A stretch of 64,000 nt of DNA from Pedobacter sp. PAMC26386 (GCA_014302835.1 CP060294.1:2629067-2693066); one strand, 5' to 3'; shown: positions 23,950 through 32,390, numbered from the stretch's first letter. The notes: generated by a model not told the origin, from the letters alone. A program made the numbers and translations.

Positions 23950-25521
23950 ATGGCCAACAAACTGCTTAGTATGAACAAAATAAGACAGATACTCATTTTT
24001 TTTGAACGGGGGGCCTCCCTGAGGTCCATAGAGAATGAGCTTAAGACAAACAGAAAAACGATTAGGCGTTATCGCGATAAATTTCAGCAAACAGGCCATA
24101 GTTTTACTGCATTACTCCAATTAAAGGACCATCAGCTTGATGAAATCCTGGGGCTTAGCAAGCCAAAGGTAATTGAATACCCTGAGCCCCGTAAAGCTTA
24201 CTTCTCTAGTCAATTAAGCTATTATCATGAAGAATTAGCCAGGGAGGGTGTAAGCCGTCAATTGCTGTGGGGAGAATACATCAAAGACAATCCTTCGGGC
24301 TATAAATACTCCATGTTTTGTGAACTTTTACGGGAGCATAATAAAGTTCGTAATGCTGTAATGCGTTTTGAACACCGTCCAGCAGAGATGATGCAGGTTG
24401 ATTTTGCAGGAGCCCCGCTTCATTATGTGGATACTTTAACCGGAGAGCTCGTAGCCTGTCCTGTTTTTATCGCTGCATTGCCCTTCAGCAGCTATGGTTA
24501 TGTGGAAGCCTTACCGAATGCAAAACTTCCCCAGGTAGTAAAAGCATTGAATAATACCCTGGAGTATCTGGGTGGGGTACCATTAGGTGCCAAATCGGAT
24601 AACATGAAGCAATGGGTAACCAAGAGCTGCAGGTATGAGCCAACCTTTACAGATATGTTAGCACAATGGGCCAGCCACAACAACATTGCTTTATATGCCT
24701 CAAGGCCCTACAAGCCAAAGGATAAGCCAGCCGTAGAGAACTCGGTGAAGATTGCTTACCTGCGTATTTATGCTACGTTACGGAACCAGACTTTCTATAG
24801 CCTGGCTGAGCTGAATAAGGCCATAAAAGAGAAGTTGGAGCTGCATCATAAAATGAACTTTCAGAAAAAGACCATCAGTCGTGAAGAATTATTCATGGAA
24901 CAGGAAAAGTCACATTTACAGGCACTTCCCCAATCGAGCTATACGATCAAACACTATACAAAATCAAAAGTTCAGAAGAACTACCATGTAATTGTTGGTG
25001 AAGACTGGCACTTTTACAGCGTTCCCTGCCGCTATATCGGTAAAGAGGTGCGTATTACATATTGTGCTGACACCGTTGAGATCTACCACGATAGCCACCG
25101 GATTGCCCTGCACACCAGAAGTTACCGGAGCCATCACTATACCACTATTAAGGAACACATGCCAGAATCCCATCAGGCATTCTCAGCGCAGCGTGGCTGG
25201 AGCCCGGAATATTACCTGCAAAAAGCAACGGATAATGGCCCCAGCACTTATGACTTCATGATGAAAATCATGGAAAGCAAGCAGGTTATTGAGCAGGCCT
25301 ATTCCTCTTGCATGGGCATACTCCGGCTGATCAAGGCCTATGGTCCCATTCGTACCGAAGCGGCCTGTAAAAGAGGATTAAAAGGATCAAAGTTCCGCTA
25401 TACAGTTATAAAAAACATCCTGGAGAACAATATGGATCAGTTGGAAGATCAACCCTGTCAGGAATACCGTATTCCGGTTCATGTCAACCTAAGAGGTCCG
25501 GAAACCTATCATAACAACTAA
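23950..25521 (+). CDS. istA: IS21 transposase IstA
   Basis: 523-aa DDE transposase that cuts and joins the IS ends. N-terminal helix-turn-helix (about residues 8-45; LIFFERGASLRSIENELKTNRKT) for end binding, then an rve/RNase H-like core with candidate catalytic residues D151 (QVDFAG), D217 (GAKSDNMK) and E263 (PAVENSVK), followed by a C-terminal beta-barrel region. All three acidic residues are intact, so the enzyme may be active. ATG at 23971 is an alternative start. It is 14 bp upstream of istB. Confidence 0.93.
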   Translation: MANKLLSMNKIRQILIFFERGASLRSIENELKTNRKTIRRYRDKFQQTGHSFTALLQLKDHQLDEILGLSKPKVIEYPEPRKAYFSSQLSYYHEELAREGVSRQLLWGEYIKDNPSGYKYSMFCELLREHNKVRNAVMRFEHRPAEMMQVDFAGAPLHYVDTLTGELVACPVFIAALPFSSYGYVEALPNAKLPQVVKALNNTLEYLGGVPLGAKSDNMKQWVTKSCRYEPTFTDMLAQWASHNNIALYASRPYKPKDKPAVENSVKIAYLRIYATLRNQTFYSLAELNKAIKEKLELHHKMNFQKKTISREELFMEQEKSHLQALPQSSYTIKHYTKSKVQKNYHVIVGEDWHFYSVPCRYIGKEVRITYCADTVEIYHDSHRIALHTRSYRSHHYTTIKEHMPESHQAFSAQRGWSPEYYLQKATDNGPSTYDFMMKIMESKQVIEQAYSSCMGILRLIKAYGPIRTEAACKRGLKGSKFRYTVIKNILENNMDQLEDQPCQEYRIPVHVNLRGPETYHNN

Positions 25522-25535
25522 AAAACACTTTAAAA

Positions 25536-26267
25536 ATGAATACACAAAACACATTAGGGCAGTTAAAAACGCTCAAACTAAATGGGATGGCTAAACGTTA
25601 CGAGGCCATTCTTTCACTTCCTGTACACGAGCTGCAGGATGTGCACTCCCTGTTAGGGATAATCACCCAGGCAGAGGTAGAGCACCGGGACCACACCCGC
25701 ACAAAAATGCTGCTTAAAGTGAGTAAGCTCCGTTATCATGCCCTCCCTGAAGACATACTTTGTAATGCGGAAAGGGGAATTACCAGGGAACAGGTACTGA
25801 GATTATCTGATGGAATGTTCATTGAAAAAGGACAAAATGTACTCATATCCGGTGCGACTGGTTGCGGTAAAAGTTTTCTGGCCTGCGCTCTGGGACGCAG
25901 TGCCTGCCTGCTTGGATACCGAACCTTATACTTTAGCATGAACAAGTTTCTGGAGGCGCTGGCCCAGGCCAGGCTGGATGGAACTTACCTGAAGTGGATA
26001 AAGGGTATTTCAGCCAACCGCTTGCTCATACTGGATGACTTTGGACTCAAAGAACTCACCAATGATGCTCGGATTGCACTGTTGGATATCCTGGAGGACA
26101 GGTATGGTAATGGGGCCACCATCATTACTTCTCAGCTCCCTACAGACAGCTGGTATACTTTCATTGATGAACCAACGTTAGCCGATGCAATAATGGACAG
26201 ATTGTCAGCTTCTGCACATAGAATTACTTTAACTGGAAAGTCTCTGAGGAATAAAAAAAATCATTAG
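25536..26267 (+). CDS. istB: IS21 helper ATPase IstB
   Basis: 243-aa AAA+ protein that works with IstA in target selection. Walker A GATGCGKS (residues 106-113), Walker B LLILDDFG, arginine-rich sensor region near the C-terminus (MDRLSASAHRITLTGKSLR). Residues 1-70 form the small helical IS21 N-terminal domain (LGQLKTLKLNGMAKRYE). Full length and intact. Confidence 0.94.
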   Translation: MNTQNTLGQLKTLKLNGMAKRYEAILSLPVHELQDVHSLLGIITQAEVEHRDHTRTKMLLKVSKLRYHALPEDILCNAERGITREQVLRLSDGMFIEKGQNVLISGATGCGKSFLACALGRSACLLGYRTLYFSMNKFLEALAQARLDGTYLKWIKGISANRLLILDDFGLKELTNDARIALLDILEDRYGNGATIITSQLPTDSWYTFIDEPTLADAIMDRLSASAHRITLTGKSLRNKKNH

Positions 26268-26350
26268 GTTTACACACACCATTCTCGCTTAATAGCGACA
26301 GGTTCCGACCCCGAACTTGGTGGGATACATTGCACCATTAGGTGGTCCCA

Positions 26351-26645
26351 TTTGTGCGGAATATCCAGTACCATCGTCCTTCCCAATATTCTGAGGATTG
26401 TTAGCTTTAATTTTGTCCATATCAAGTACCTGCGCCTGCGTTGATGACAAACTAGCAAATTTCCCCGTCACGTTGTACCCATAGCCTAATACGTCAAAGA
26501 TTCCGTCACCTCCTGAGTTTACTTCAGTTTTGTTTTTCTCAGAAGGATTTTCCGGATTTGTGATGTTTTTCTTACATCCTGTAACAAACAGGAGTAGCGC
26601 TAATGATGCCAGAGGCATCGATTTAGAAAAGTTTAGATGTTTCAT
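26351..26645 (-). pseudogene. MACPF lipoprotein, 5' part, cut by IS21
   Basis: Encodes a lipoprotein signal peptide (MKHLNFSKSMPLASLALLLFVTGC, lipidated Cys in VTGC), a polar linker and the start of the MACPF protein (GDGIFDVLGYGYNVTGKFA). The frame runs into the IS and stops 20 codons later. Joining this part (..GYSAQ) with the 3' part (FVVEYPG..) restores a continuous frame, which supports one original gene of about 500 codons. The signal peptide predicts an outer-membrane or surface lipoprotein. Confidence 0.82.
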
Positions 26646-26785
26646 TATAGATTATTAATTAATTTTCTTCATATACAAAATCGCCACACACAAGACGTGT
26701 AAACACGTTGTTTTTTTTATCAAAAATGATTAACAAAAAAACAACAACTAAAAATTCACACACCAGTAGTTAACTCAACAACAGT

Positions 26786-26793
26786 CAAAGATA
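26786..26793 (-). promoter_or_regulatory. Bacteroidetes -7 box of the MACPF gene
   Basis: CAAAGATA on the plus strand, TATCTTTG on the coding strand, about 140 bp before the ATG. The palindrome beginning 14 bp upstream covers the place of the -33 box. Confidence 0.5.
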
Positions 26794-26806
26794 TATAATT
26801 ATATCT

Positions 26807-26842
26807 AAATAACATATAATTAATATTAATTATATGTTATTT
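26807..26842. promoter_or_regulatory. Perfect 36-bp palindrome, possible operator
   Basis: 18-bp arm AAATAACATATAATTAAT followed directly by its reverse complement, without spacer. Entirely A/T apart from two C/G pairs. Its location over the -33 region of the MACPF promoter suggests an operator for a dimeric or tetrameric regulator; the neighbouring LacI-type protein is one candidate. Confidence 0.6.
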
Positions 26843-26975
26843 AATAAAAACACTATTTTTCTTGTGTAAAAAACATTTTTTTACGCTATACAAAGAAATA
26901 ATAAATGATAAACAAGATACTATCCTAGTTCATCACGAAAAAACAAACAATTCTTCAGACTAAATATTTCAAAAA

Positions 26976-27009
26976 AAAACTGCTTCCTGAACTAACAGGA
27001 AGCAGTTTT
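26976..27009 (-). terminator. Rho-independent terminator after lacI-type gene
   Basis: 14-bp stem AAAACTGCTTCCTG / CAGGAAGCAGTTTT with a 6-nt loop. On the minus strand it runs into nine T residues. Confidence 0.88.
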
Positions 27010-27030
27010 AATCATATTTAAAGTCTTCAA

Positions 27031-28044
27031 CTATCTTTCTATCAGTCTTGAAGACAACACTACATTATTCAACTCTTTCTTTTCAAACGTACCGACCACT
27101 GCCAGTTCTTTTAAAACGAAATTAATCACGTTCTCTGCAATTTCCTCTATCGGCTGATCTACAGCACTGATTGTTGGAGAATGCAGTTTAAAAATATCAT
27201 GATCATCATAAGCAATCACTTTAAATGTTGAATTCAGCTGTTTATTCATTTCTCTGAAACTAAACAAACCTCTTACAGCCAGGTAATTTGTTGCAAAAAG
27301 CACCGCATCAATCTCTGGATTATCAGTAAAAAACTGAGTTAGTTCAGCCGTAGTTTCTTCTGCCGTATTGCTAAATGAAATTAGCTTACACAATTTTTTA
27401 TTGATTTTGATCTTATTTGCTTTCAATGCCTGCTCATAACCTTTATAACGATCCTTGATTTGCTCAACGTCTACATCTACGGTCACAAAAGCAATATTCT
27501 TCATTCCCTTACGGATCAAAGAATCGGTAGCCATATATGTTCCTTTGATGTTATCTACCAGCACACTGCTAACTTCCAGCCCCGGTAAATGACGATCAAA
27601 AACCACTACAGGCGTATGATCAGATAACAGCTCACGGATATCTTCTTCCATCCCTACCATTGGCGCAATAATATAACCATCTACCTGTCTTGACTTAAAC
27701 ATCTTGATCAGGCCTTTTGCCTTCTCCAGGTTATTTTCAGTACTGGAATAGATGATTTTATAACCATGTTTATAGGCCTTATCTTCAATCAGTCTTGCTA
27801 TTGCAGCAAAAAATGGATTGGAGATATCTTCTACAATTAACCCAATTGTATTGGTGTTTCCTGTACGCAAACTTCTTGCAACTTGATTTGGCTTAAAGCC
27901 GACTTCCTTTATAATTGCCTCGACTTTTGCGATCATTTCCTGGCTGATCCGCATTTTCTCGGCTTTACCATTCAATATGAAAGAGACAGTAGTAATAGAT
28001 ACATTAGCCTTCTTTGCAATATCTTTTATAGAGAGGGGTTTCAT
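27031..28044 (-). CDS. LacI-family transcriptional regulator
   Basis: 337 aa. N-terminal LacI helix-turn-helix (SIKDIAKKANVSITTVSFILNGKAEKM) and hinge (PNQVARSLRTGNTNTIGLI), then a periplasmic-binding-protein-like sensor domain (ISNPFFAAIARLIEDKAYKHGY; VVVFDRHLPGLEVSSVLVDN). These regulators usually answer to sugars. No sugar operon is adjacent. The nearest divergent or downstream targets are the cbpA operon and the MACPF gene with its 36-bp palindrome. Target and ligand unknown. Confidence 0.9.
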   Translation of the reverse strand: MKPLSIKDIAKKANVSITTVSFILNGKAEKMRISQEMIAKVEAIIKEVGFKPNQVARSLRTGNTNTIGLIVEDISNPFFAAIARLIEDKAYKHGYKIIYSSTENNLEKAKGLIKMFKSRQVDGYIIAPMVGMEEDIRELLSDHTPVVVFDRHLPGLEVSSVLVDNIKGTYMATDSLIRKGMKNIAFVTVDVDVEQIKDRYKGYEQALKANKIKINKKLCKLISFSNTAEETTAELTQFFTDNPEIDAVLFATNYLAVRGLFSFREMNKQLNSTFKVIAYDDHDIFKLHSPTISAVDQPIEEIAENVINFVLKELAVVGTFEKKELNNVVLSSRLIER

Positions 28045-28124
28045 TTCGTATTTTTTATATTAGATGACCAAGCTAGAAAAATAAAAACTATTAATGAAAC
28101 AGTCTCAACAGTCTCCCCGGTATT

Positions 28125-28322
28125 TTATTTTACGATGGTTAGTAAAAACTTAACGCTTATGTTGTACACCGTACTTTTATCGCGATAAAATATGTTAAAA
28201 TGACCTCTACTCACGCTAACCAATCTGAATTGACTGAAATCATTTAATTCTTCCAGCTCTCCTTCAATTGTAATAATCCCGTTATCATCACGAATAATAG
28301 CAACTGTAAAGTTTTTAACGAG
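28125..28322 (-). pseudogene. Open frame without start codon, possible gene remnant
   Basis: 65 codons on the minus strand between stop codons. The translation looks protein-like: FTVAIIRDDNGIITIEGELE then FRLVSVSRGHFNIFYRDKST and VYNISVKFLLTIVK. No ATG occurs in it and GTG or TTG codons appear only in the second half. It may be the tail of a decayed gene, use an unusual start such as ATT, or be chance. No family recognised. Confidence 0.3.
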
Positions 28323-28340
28323 CTATAAAAAGCAATTTAT

Positions 28341-28378
28341 AATAAACAATGTCCGAAATCAATTCCGTATTGTTTATT
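28341..28378. promoter_or_regulatory. Inverted repeat over the cbpA promoter
   Basis: Perfect 10-bp arms AATAAACAAT / ATTGTTTATT separated by 18 bp; the right arm covers the -33 TTG at 28370-28372. Candidate operator. It is unlike CIRCE. Confidence 0.4.
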
Positions 28379-28396
28379 ATATAAACCGTAAATTTG
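28370..28396 (+). promoter_or_regulatory. Bacteroidetes-type promoter of cbpA-cbpM
   Basis: TTG at 28370-28372, 16 bp spacer, TAAATTTG at 28389-28396, 19 bp before the ATG. Confidence 0.6.
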
Positions 28397-28415
28397 CAAT
28401 TGATATCTTTTACTT

Positions 28416-29330
28416 ATGGCATACATTGATTATTATAAAGTTCTGGGCGTAGATAAGAAGGCAACGCAGGACGAGATAAAAAAAGCGTACAGGAAACTGG
28501 CACGTAAATATCATCCGGATCTAAACCCCAAAGACAAAGAAGCGAATAAATCATTTCAGCAAATCAATGAAGCTAATGAAGCATTAAGCGATCCTGACAA
28601 ACGAAAGAAATACGATGATTACGGTGAAAACTGGAAACACGCAGATCAGGCACAGCAACAAGGAGGTAATCCTTTTGGTGGTGGCAGACGAGGTAGTTCA
28701 GGTGGGTTTGGTGGAGGATTTGGTGGTGGTTCAACCGATTTCGGTGGTGGTGATTTTTCAGATTTCTTTGAATCGATGTTTGGCGGTGGTGGCAGACAAC
28801 AAAGGAACAATGCAAGGTTCAAGGGACAGGATTTACAGGCAGAATTAAAAATCTCATTCAGAGAGGCTGCTGAAACACATAAACCAACCATTACAGTTAA
28901 TGGTAAAAATTTACGGATAACTATTCCAGCCGGTATTACTAATGGCCAGGTAATTAAATTGAAAGGCCAAGGTAGCGCTGGTGCAAACGGTGGCCCTGCC
29001 GGAGATCTGTTTATTACAATTACTATTGCTGACGATGCTGTTTTTAAAAGAATAGCTGACGACATCTATTTAATCAAAGAAATAGACTTGTATACTGCTA
29101 TATTAGGAGGAGAAGCCATGGTTGACACCTTAAGTGGTAAAGTAAAATTAAAAGTACCAGCAGGCACACAAAACGGCACAAAAATACGATTGAAGGGCAA
29201 AGGGTTCCCTATTTACAAGAAGGACGGAGAATCTGGAAACCTTTTCGTGACTTATACAGTTAATATACCTGCAAGCCTGACAGAAAAACAAATCGAGCTC
29301 TTTAAACAATTACAGGAGCTGTCGGTATAA
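28416..29330 (+). CDS. cbpA: Curved-DNA-binding J-protein CbpA (DnaJ class B)
   Basis: 304-aa co-chaperone that stimulates DnaK ATPase and, in E. coli, also binds DNA. J domain (1-70) with HPD at residues 33-35, then a long Gly/Phe-rich linker (about 85-130; [19 protein letters not shown]), then DnaJ C-terminal substrate-binding domains ([52 protein letters not shown]). The zinc-finger CxxCxGxG repeats of DnaJ are absent, which marks the CbpA type. Its specific modulator cbpM follows after 19 bp. Confidence 0.93.
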   Translation: MAYIDYYKVLGVDKKATQDEIKKAYRKLARKYHPDLNPKDKEANKSFQQINEANEALSDPDKRKKYDDYGENWKHADQAQQQGGNPFGGGRRGSSGGFGGGFGGGSTDFGGGDFSDFFESMFGGGGRQQRNNARFKGQDLQAELKISFREAAETHKPTITVNGKNLRITIPAGITNGQVIKLKGQGSAGANGGPAGDLFITITIADDAVFKRIADDIYLIKEIDLYTAILGGEAMVDTLSGKVKLKVPAGTQNGTKIRLKGKGFPIYKKDGESGNLFVTYTVNIPASLTEKQIELFKQLQELSV

Positions 29331-29349
29331 TAGAATAATTCATCATCCT

Positions 29350-29655
29350 ATGGAAAACGAATTAATAACTATAAGAGATTACTGTGTTAATTATGCTATA
29401 GACCCTTCTTTTGTTCAGGCATTGGAAGAATCTGGATTAATCAAGCTAACCCTAATTGACGGAGACAAATACTTACATTTTGAACAGTTAATGGAAATGG
29501 ATCGTTACGTCCATTTCCATTATGAACTGGAGATTAATGTTGAAGGTATTGATGCCATCATGCACCTGCTACAAAAAGTAAAACATATGCAACATGAAAT
29601 TGAGATATTAAAAACTCATATCCATGTTCATGAAGGCCATCAAAGACTGCTATAA
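29350..29655 (+). CDS. cbpM: Chaperone modulator CbpM-like protein
   Basis: 101 aa. MerR-like small helical protein of the CbpM family: ITIRDYCVNYAIDPSFVQALEES, GLIKLTLIDGDKYL, DRYVHFHYELEINVEGIDAI and a C-terminal coiled helix (LLQKVKHMQHEIEILKTHI). In E. coli CbpM binds the CbpA J domain and blocks both its co-chaperone and DNA-binding actions. Order cbpA-cbpM is the usual one. Its 3' end overlaps the convergent dehydrogenase gene by 16 bp. Confidence 0.9.
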   Translation: MENELITIRDYCVNYAIDPSFVQALEESGLIKLTLIDGDKYLHFEQLMEMDRYVHFHYELEINVEGIDAIMHLLQKVKHMQHEIEILKTHIHVHEGHQRLL

Positions 29656-30617
29656 ACTTCAGGGTTGACCAAAAATGGAGGCCGTTCTCCTTTTGATACT
29701 GCGATAATATTCTCTGCGGCCAGTCTCGCCATAGCATTTCTTGTCCCTTCGGTAGCTGAACCAATATGAGGTAATACAGCTACATTAGGCATCACGAGTA
29801 ATTTATTCTCCGGTTGCATTGGTTCAGGATTCGTGACATCCAAACCCGCGCCCCAAATAATTTTATTTTCCAGCGCCTGGATCAGATCTTTTTCGTTGTG
29901 TATAGCCCCTCTTGCTGTATTTATAAAAATAGAACCTGGTTTCATCTGTTTAAATGCATCAAGATCAAACTTACCTTCAGTTTCAGGAGTCAATGCGGTA
30001 TGTACAGACAGCACATCGCTCTGCTTTAACAATTCGTCAAAAGAAACAAGTTCTGCACCCAGTTCATTTTGAGCTTCTTCATTTCTGCTCCGGTTGTGGT
30101 AAATTATTTTCATTCCAAATGCACCAGCACAACGTTTAGCCATTTCGACCCCTATTTTACCTAGACCAAAAACACCAAGCGTACAGCCGTTCAGTTCTTT
30201 ACCCAAATTAGCTGTGGGTTCAAAAAAGTCCCATTCTCCATCAATTATTTTGCGGTTCATATAGAAAGCATTTCTTGCTGCTGCCATCATCAGTAAAAAA
30301 GCGGTATCTGCAGTAGCCCCGCTTAATACACCAGGAGTATTACCTACAGCTATTTTAAGCCGGGTCGCCGTTTCAATATCCACATTATCAAACCCTACAG
30401 AATGCAGGGCGATTATCTTTAAATGTTTACTTGCTTCTAAAAACTCCTGATCTAATTGCTGACCAGCACTGAGCAGTGCATCCGCCCACTGGCATTCTGC
30501 AATCAGCTCTTCCCTTGTCATTTTCCTTTTCTGTGTCCACGTTCTGACCCCAAGACCTGCTTCTTTCAATAAACGCAGACCTGACTCGGGAATTATTCTG
30601 GTTATAAATACATTCAT
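29640..30617 (-). CDS. D-isomer 2-hydroxyacid dehydrogenase (glyoxylate/hydroxypyruvate reductase type)
   Basis: 325-aa NAD(P)-dependent enzyme. The Rossmann motif is LGVFGLGKIGVEMAKR with an RSR-like NRSRNEEA after strand 2, suggesting NADP(H). Catalytic residues: Arg in NTARGAIH, Glu in the DVTNPEPM region, His in LPHIGSAT. This pattern fits glyoxylate/hydroxypyruvate reductases (GhrB/GyaR); other 2-keto acids are possible. The gene follows poxB by 5 bp and is almost certainly cotranscribed. Confidence 0.88.
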   Translation of the reverse strand: MNVFITRIIPESGLRLLKEAGLGVRTWTQKRKMTREELIAECQWADALLSAGQQLDQEFLEASKHLKIIALHSVGFDNVDIETATRLKIAVGNTPGVLSGATADTAFLLMMAAARNAFYMNRKIIDGEWDFFEPTANLGKELNGCTLGVFGLGKIGVEMAKRCAGAFGMKIIYHNRSRNEEAQNELGAELVSFDELLKQSDVLSVHTALTPETEGKFDLDAFKQMKPGSIFINTARGAIHNEKDLIQALENKIIWGAGLDVTNPEPMQPENKLLVMPNVAVLPHIGSATEGTRNAMARLAAENIIAVSKGERPPFLVNPEVYSSL

Positions 30618-30622
30618 GGGCG

Positions 30623-32347
30623 CTATTTACTCAAAAAATTTGAACTGATAGTATCCCAGACTTCTTTTCCATCTCCTTTTAAAGTTTGTTTCAGCATATA
30701 AATACCAAACCCTTTAGCCTGTTCAAAATCGATTTTAGGTGGCATTGATAATTCTGCCTGGTTTACCACTACATCCACTAATACTGGTCCTGGATGAGCT
30801 AATGCCAAAGCAATAGCCGCCTCTACCCCATCAGATTCTTCTACCCGAATTCCTCTGATCCCAATAGCTTGTGCCATTTTTGCAAAATCCGGGTTTTTCA
30901 GATCAGTGCCAAAAGGAGGCATACCAATCACCTTCATCTCCATGGCTACGAAACCAAGAGAACTATTGTTGTAAACAATAATTTTCACGGGAAGATTATA
31001 TTGATAGATCGTCAAAATATCTCCCATTAACATCGCAAAACCACCATCACCCGACAAAGAAATAACTTGTCTTTCTGGAAAAGCAACTTGCGCACCTATC
31101 GCCTGCGGCATTGCACTAGCCATTGAACCATGGTTAAAGGAACCAATCAGTTTTCTTCCTTTTTTCATATCTACGTAACGCGCTGCCCATACGGTTGGCG
31201 TACCTACATCTGCGGTAAATATCGCATCATCAGCAGCCTGCTCACTCAATATCCTGGTCAGGTATTCCGGATGAATAGGTTTACCGGTAACTGGCTGCGC
31301 GTGACCAAGCAGGTTCTTCCTGTTGTCCTGATAACGTTCCTGACACTTTTCTAAAAAAGAAATCTCTTTGACTTCTTCCACTAGTGGCAGCAGAGATTTG
31401 ATCGTTTCCTTCACATCACCCGTTAAGCCAAGATTCAGCTTACACCGGCGCCCCAATCTTTCTGGCCTGATATCAATCTGGACAATTTTTGCTTTGGAAG
31501 GATACCATTCCTTATAAGGAAAATCTGTACCCAGCATAAGCAGTAAATCACTTTCTTCTACCGCATGATAACCGGAAGAAAGACCAATTAACCCAGTCAT
31601 ACCCACATCGTATGGATTATCATATTGCACATGTTCTTTTCCTCTAAGCGCATGTACGATCGGGGATTTAATTTTACCAGCAAGCGTCAGCAATTCATCG
31701 TGTGCATCTCTGCATCCGGCTCCGCACAATAAAGTGATTTTTTTAGCTTCATTTATAAAACCAGCCAGCTTCTGTAATTCTTCATCAGAAGGACGGATTG
31801 CCGGACGGCTGATAAATAAAGGATGTTCCAGTTCTTCCTGCTCCATTTTTTCCATCGCCACATCACCCGATAAGCTAATTACCGCGACTCCACTTTGTCC
31901 GATGGCATGTTGCATGGCAATTTGTAACACCCTGGGCATCTGTCTTGCAGAAGCTATCGTTTCACAATAGTAACTGCATTCGCGAAATAAAGATTCCGGA
32001 CGTGTCTCCTGAAAGTAAGAAGTACCTACCTGTTCACTTGGAATATGTGCCGCAATAGCTAATACAGGAGCATTACTTTTATGAGCATCATATAAACCGT
32101 TAATCAGGTGCATATTTCCAGGCCCGCAGCTTCCTGCACAAACCGCTAATCTGCCGGTCAGCTGAGCTTCGGCACCGGCCGCAAATGCGGCTGCTTCTTC
32201 ATGCCGGTAATGAATCCATTTGATTTCTTTAGAATTTCGTATTTCATCTACAATTCCGTTCAGGGAATCACCGACTAAACCATGTACATGTTTAACTCCT
32301 GCCTGAATTAGTATCTCTACTAATTTTGCCGCTACTGTTTTTGCCAT
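30623..32347 (-). CDS. poxB: Pyruvate:quinone oxidoreductase / pyruvate oxidase (TPP, FAD)
   Basis: 574 aa. Closely resembles E. coli PoxB, which oxidises pyruvate to acetate and CO2 and passes electrons to quinone at the membrane. N-terminal TPP Pyr domain (VGDSLNGIVDEI; YRHEEAAAFAAGAEAQLTG; AGSCGPGNMHLINGLYDAH), central FAD domain, C-terminal TPP PP domain with the GDGGFAMLMGD metal motif. The C-terminal ~25 residues (KQTLKGDGKEVWDTISSNFL) look like the amphipathic membrane-binding tail of PoxB. Followed by the 2-hydroxyacid dehydrogenase, 5 bp away. Confidence 0.9.
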   Translation of the reverse strand: MAKTVAAKLVEILIQAGVKHVHGLVGDSLNGIVDEIRNSKEIKWIHYRHEEAAAFAAGAEAQLTGRLAVCAGSCGPGNMHLINGLYDAHKSNAPVLAIAAHIPSEQVGTSYFQETRPESLFRECSYYCETIASARQMPRVLQIAMQHAIGQSGVAVISLSGDVAMEKMEQEELEHPLFISRPAIRPSDEELQKLAGFINEAKKITLLCGAGCRDAHDELLTLAGKIKSPIVHALRGKEHVQYDNPYDVGMTGLIGLSSGYHAVEESDLLLMLGTDFPYKEWYPSKAKIVQIDIRPERLGRRCKLNLGLTGDVKETIKSLLPLVEEVKEISFLEKCQERYQDNRKNLLGHAQPVTGKPIHPEYLTRILSEQAADDAIFTADVGTPTVWAARYVDMKKGRKLIGSFNHGSMASAMPQAIGAQVAFPERQVISLSGDGGFAMLMGDILTIYQYNLPVKIIVYNNSSLGFVAMEMKVIGMPPFGTDLKNPDFAKMAQAIGIRGIRVEESDGVEAAIALALAHPGPVLVDVVVNQAELSMPPKIDFEQAKGFGIYMLKQTLKGDGKEVWDTISSNFLSK

Positions 32348-32365
32348 AATTTCTTGGATAAAAGA

Positions 32366-32390
32366 AAAGCCATCCCATCGGGACAGCTTT
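32366..32390 (-). terminator. Weak hairpin between sod and poxB
   Basis: AAAGC-CA-TCCC-ATC-GGGA-CA-GCTTT: two stem blocks separated by an internal CA/CA loop, followed on the minus strand by TTCTTT. Possible attenuator after the dismutase gene. Confidence 0.4.

Larger units (their letters stand above)
23719..26350 (+). mobile_element. IS21-family insertion sequence
   Basis: About 2.6 kb with istA and istB. The two junctions share a perfect 47-bp inverted repeat (23714-23760 and 26309-26355). The element limits are put at TGGGACC..GGTCCCA by analogy with TG..CA ends; this is uncertain by several bases. Three direct copies of GTA(T/C)CCCACC at 23741, 23812 and 23864, and one inverted copy at 26319-26328, are the multiple terminal repeats expected of IS21 elements and probable transposase sites. 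No clear target duplication is visible. It lies in reverse orientation to the gene it interrupts. Confidence 0.88.
26646..27030. other. AT-rich control region upstream of the MACPF gene
   Basis: No gene seen. From left to right it holds the MACPF leader, a -7 box on the minus strand (26786-26793), a perfect 36-bp palindrome (26807-26842) and the lacI terminator (26976-27009). Confidence 0.5.
28045..28415. other. Intergenic region between lacI-type gene and cbpA
   Basis: Contains an open minus-strand frame without a normal start codon (28125-28322), an inverted repeat AATAAACAAT..ATTGTTTATT (28341-28378) and the cbpA promoter (28370-28396). No RNA gene recognised. Confidence 0.4.

Noticed and set aside
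23735..26334. TGCA as the IS21 target duplication
   Set aside because: TGCA occurs at both ends only because it is its own complement inside the perfect inverted repeat, and using it leaves the rebuilt MACPF frame with a shift.
28646..29065. 139-codon Pro-rich open frame on the minus strand
   Set aside because: Antisense to the Gly-rich linker of cbpA; the Pro runs are simply complements of Gly codons.
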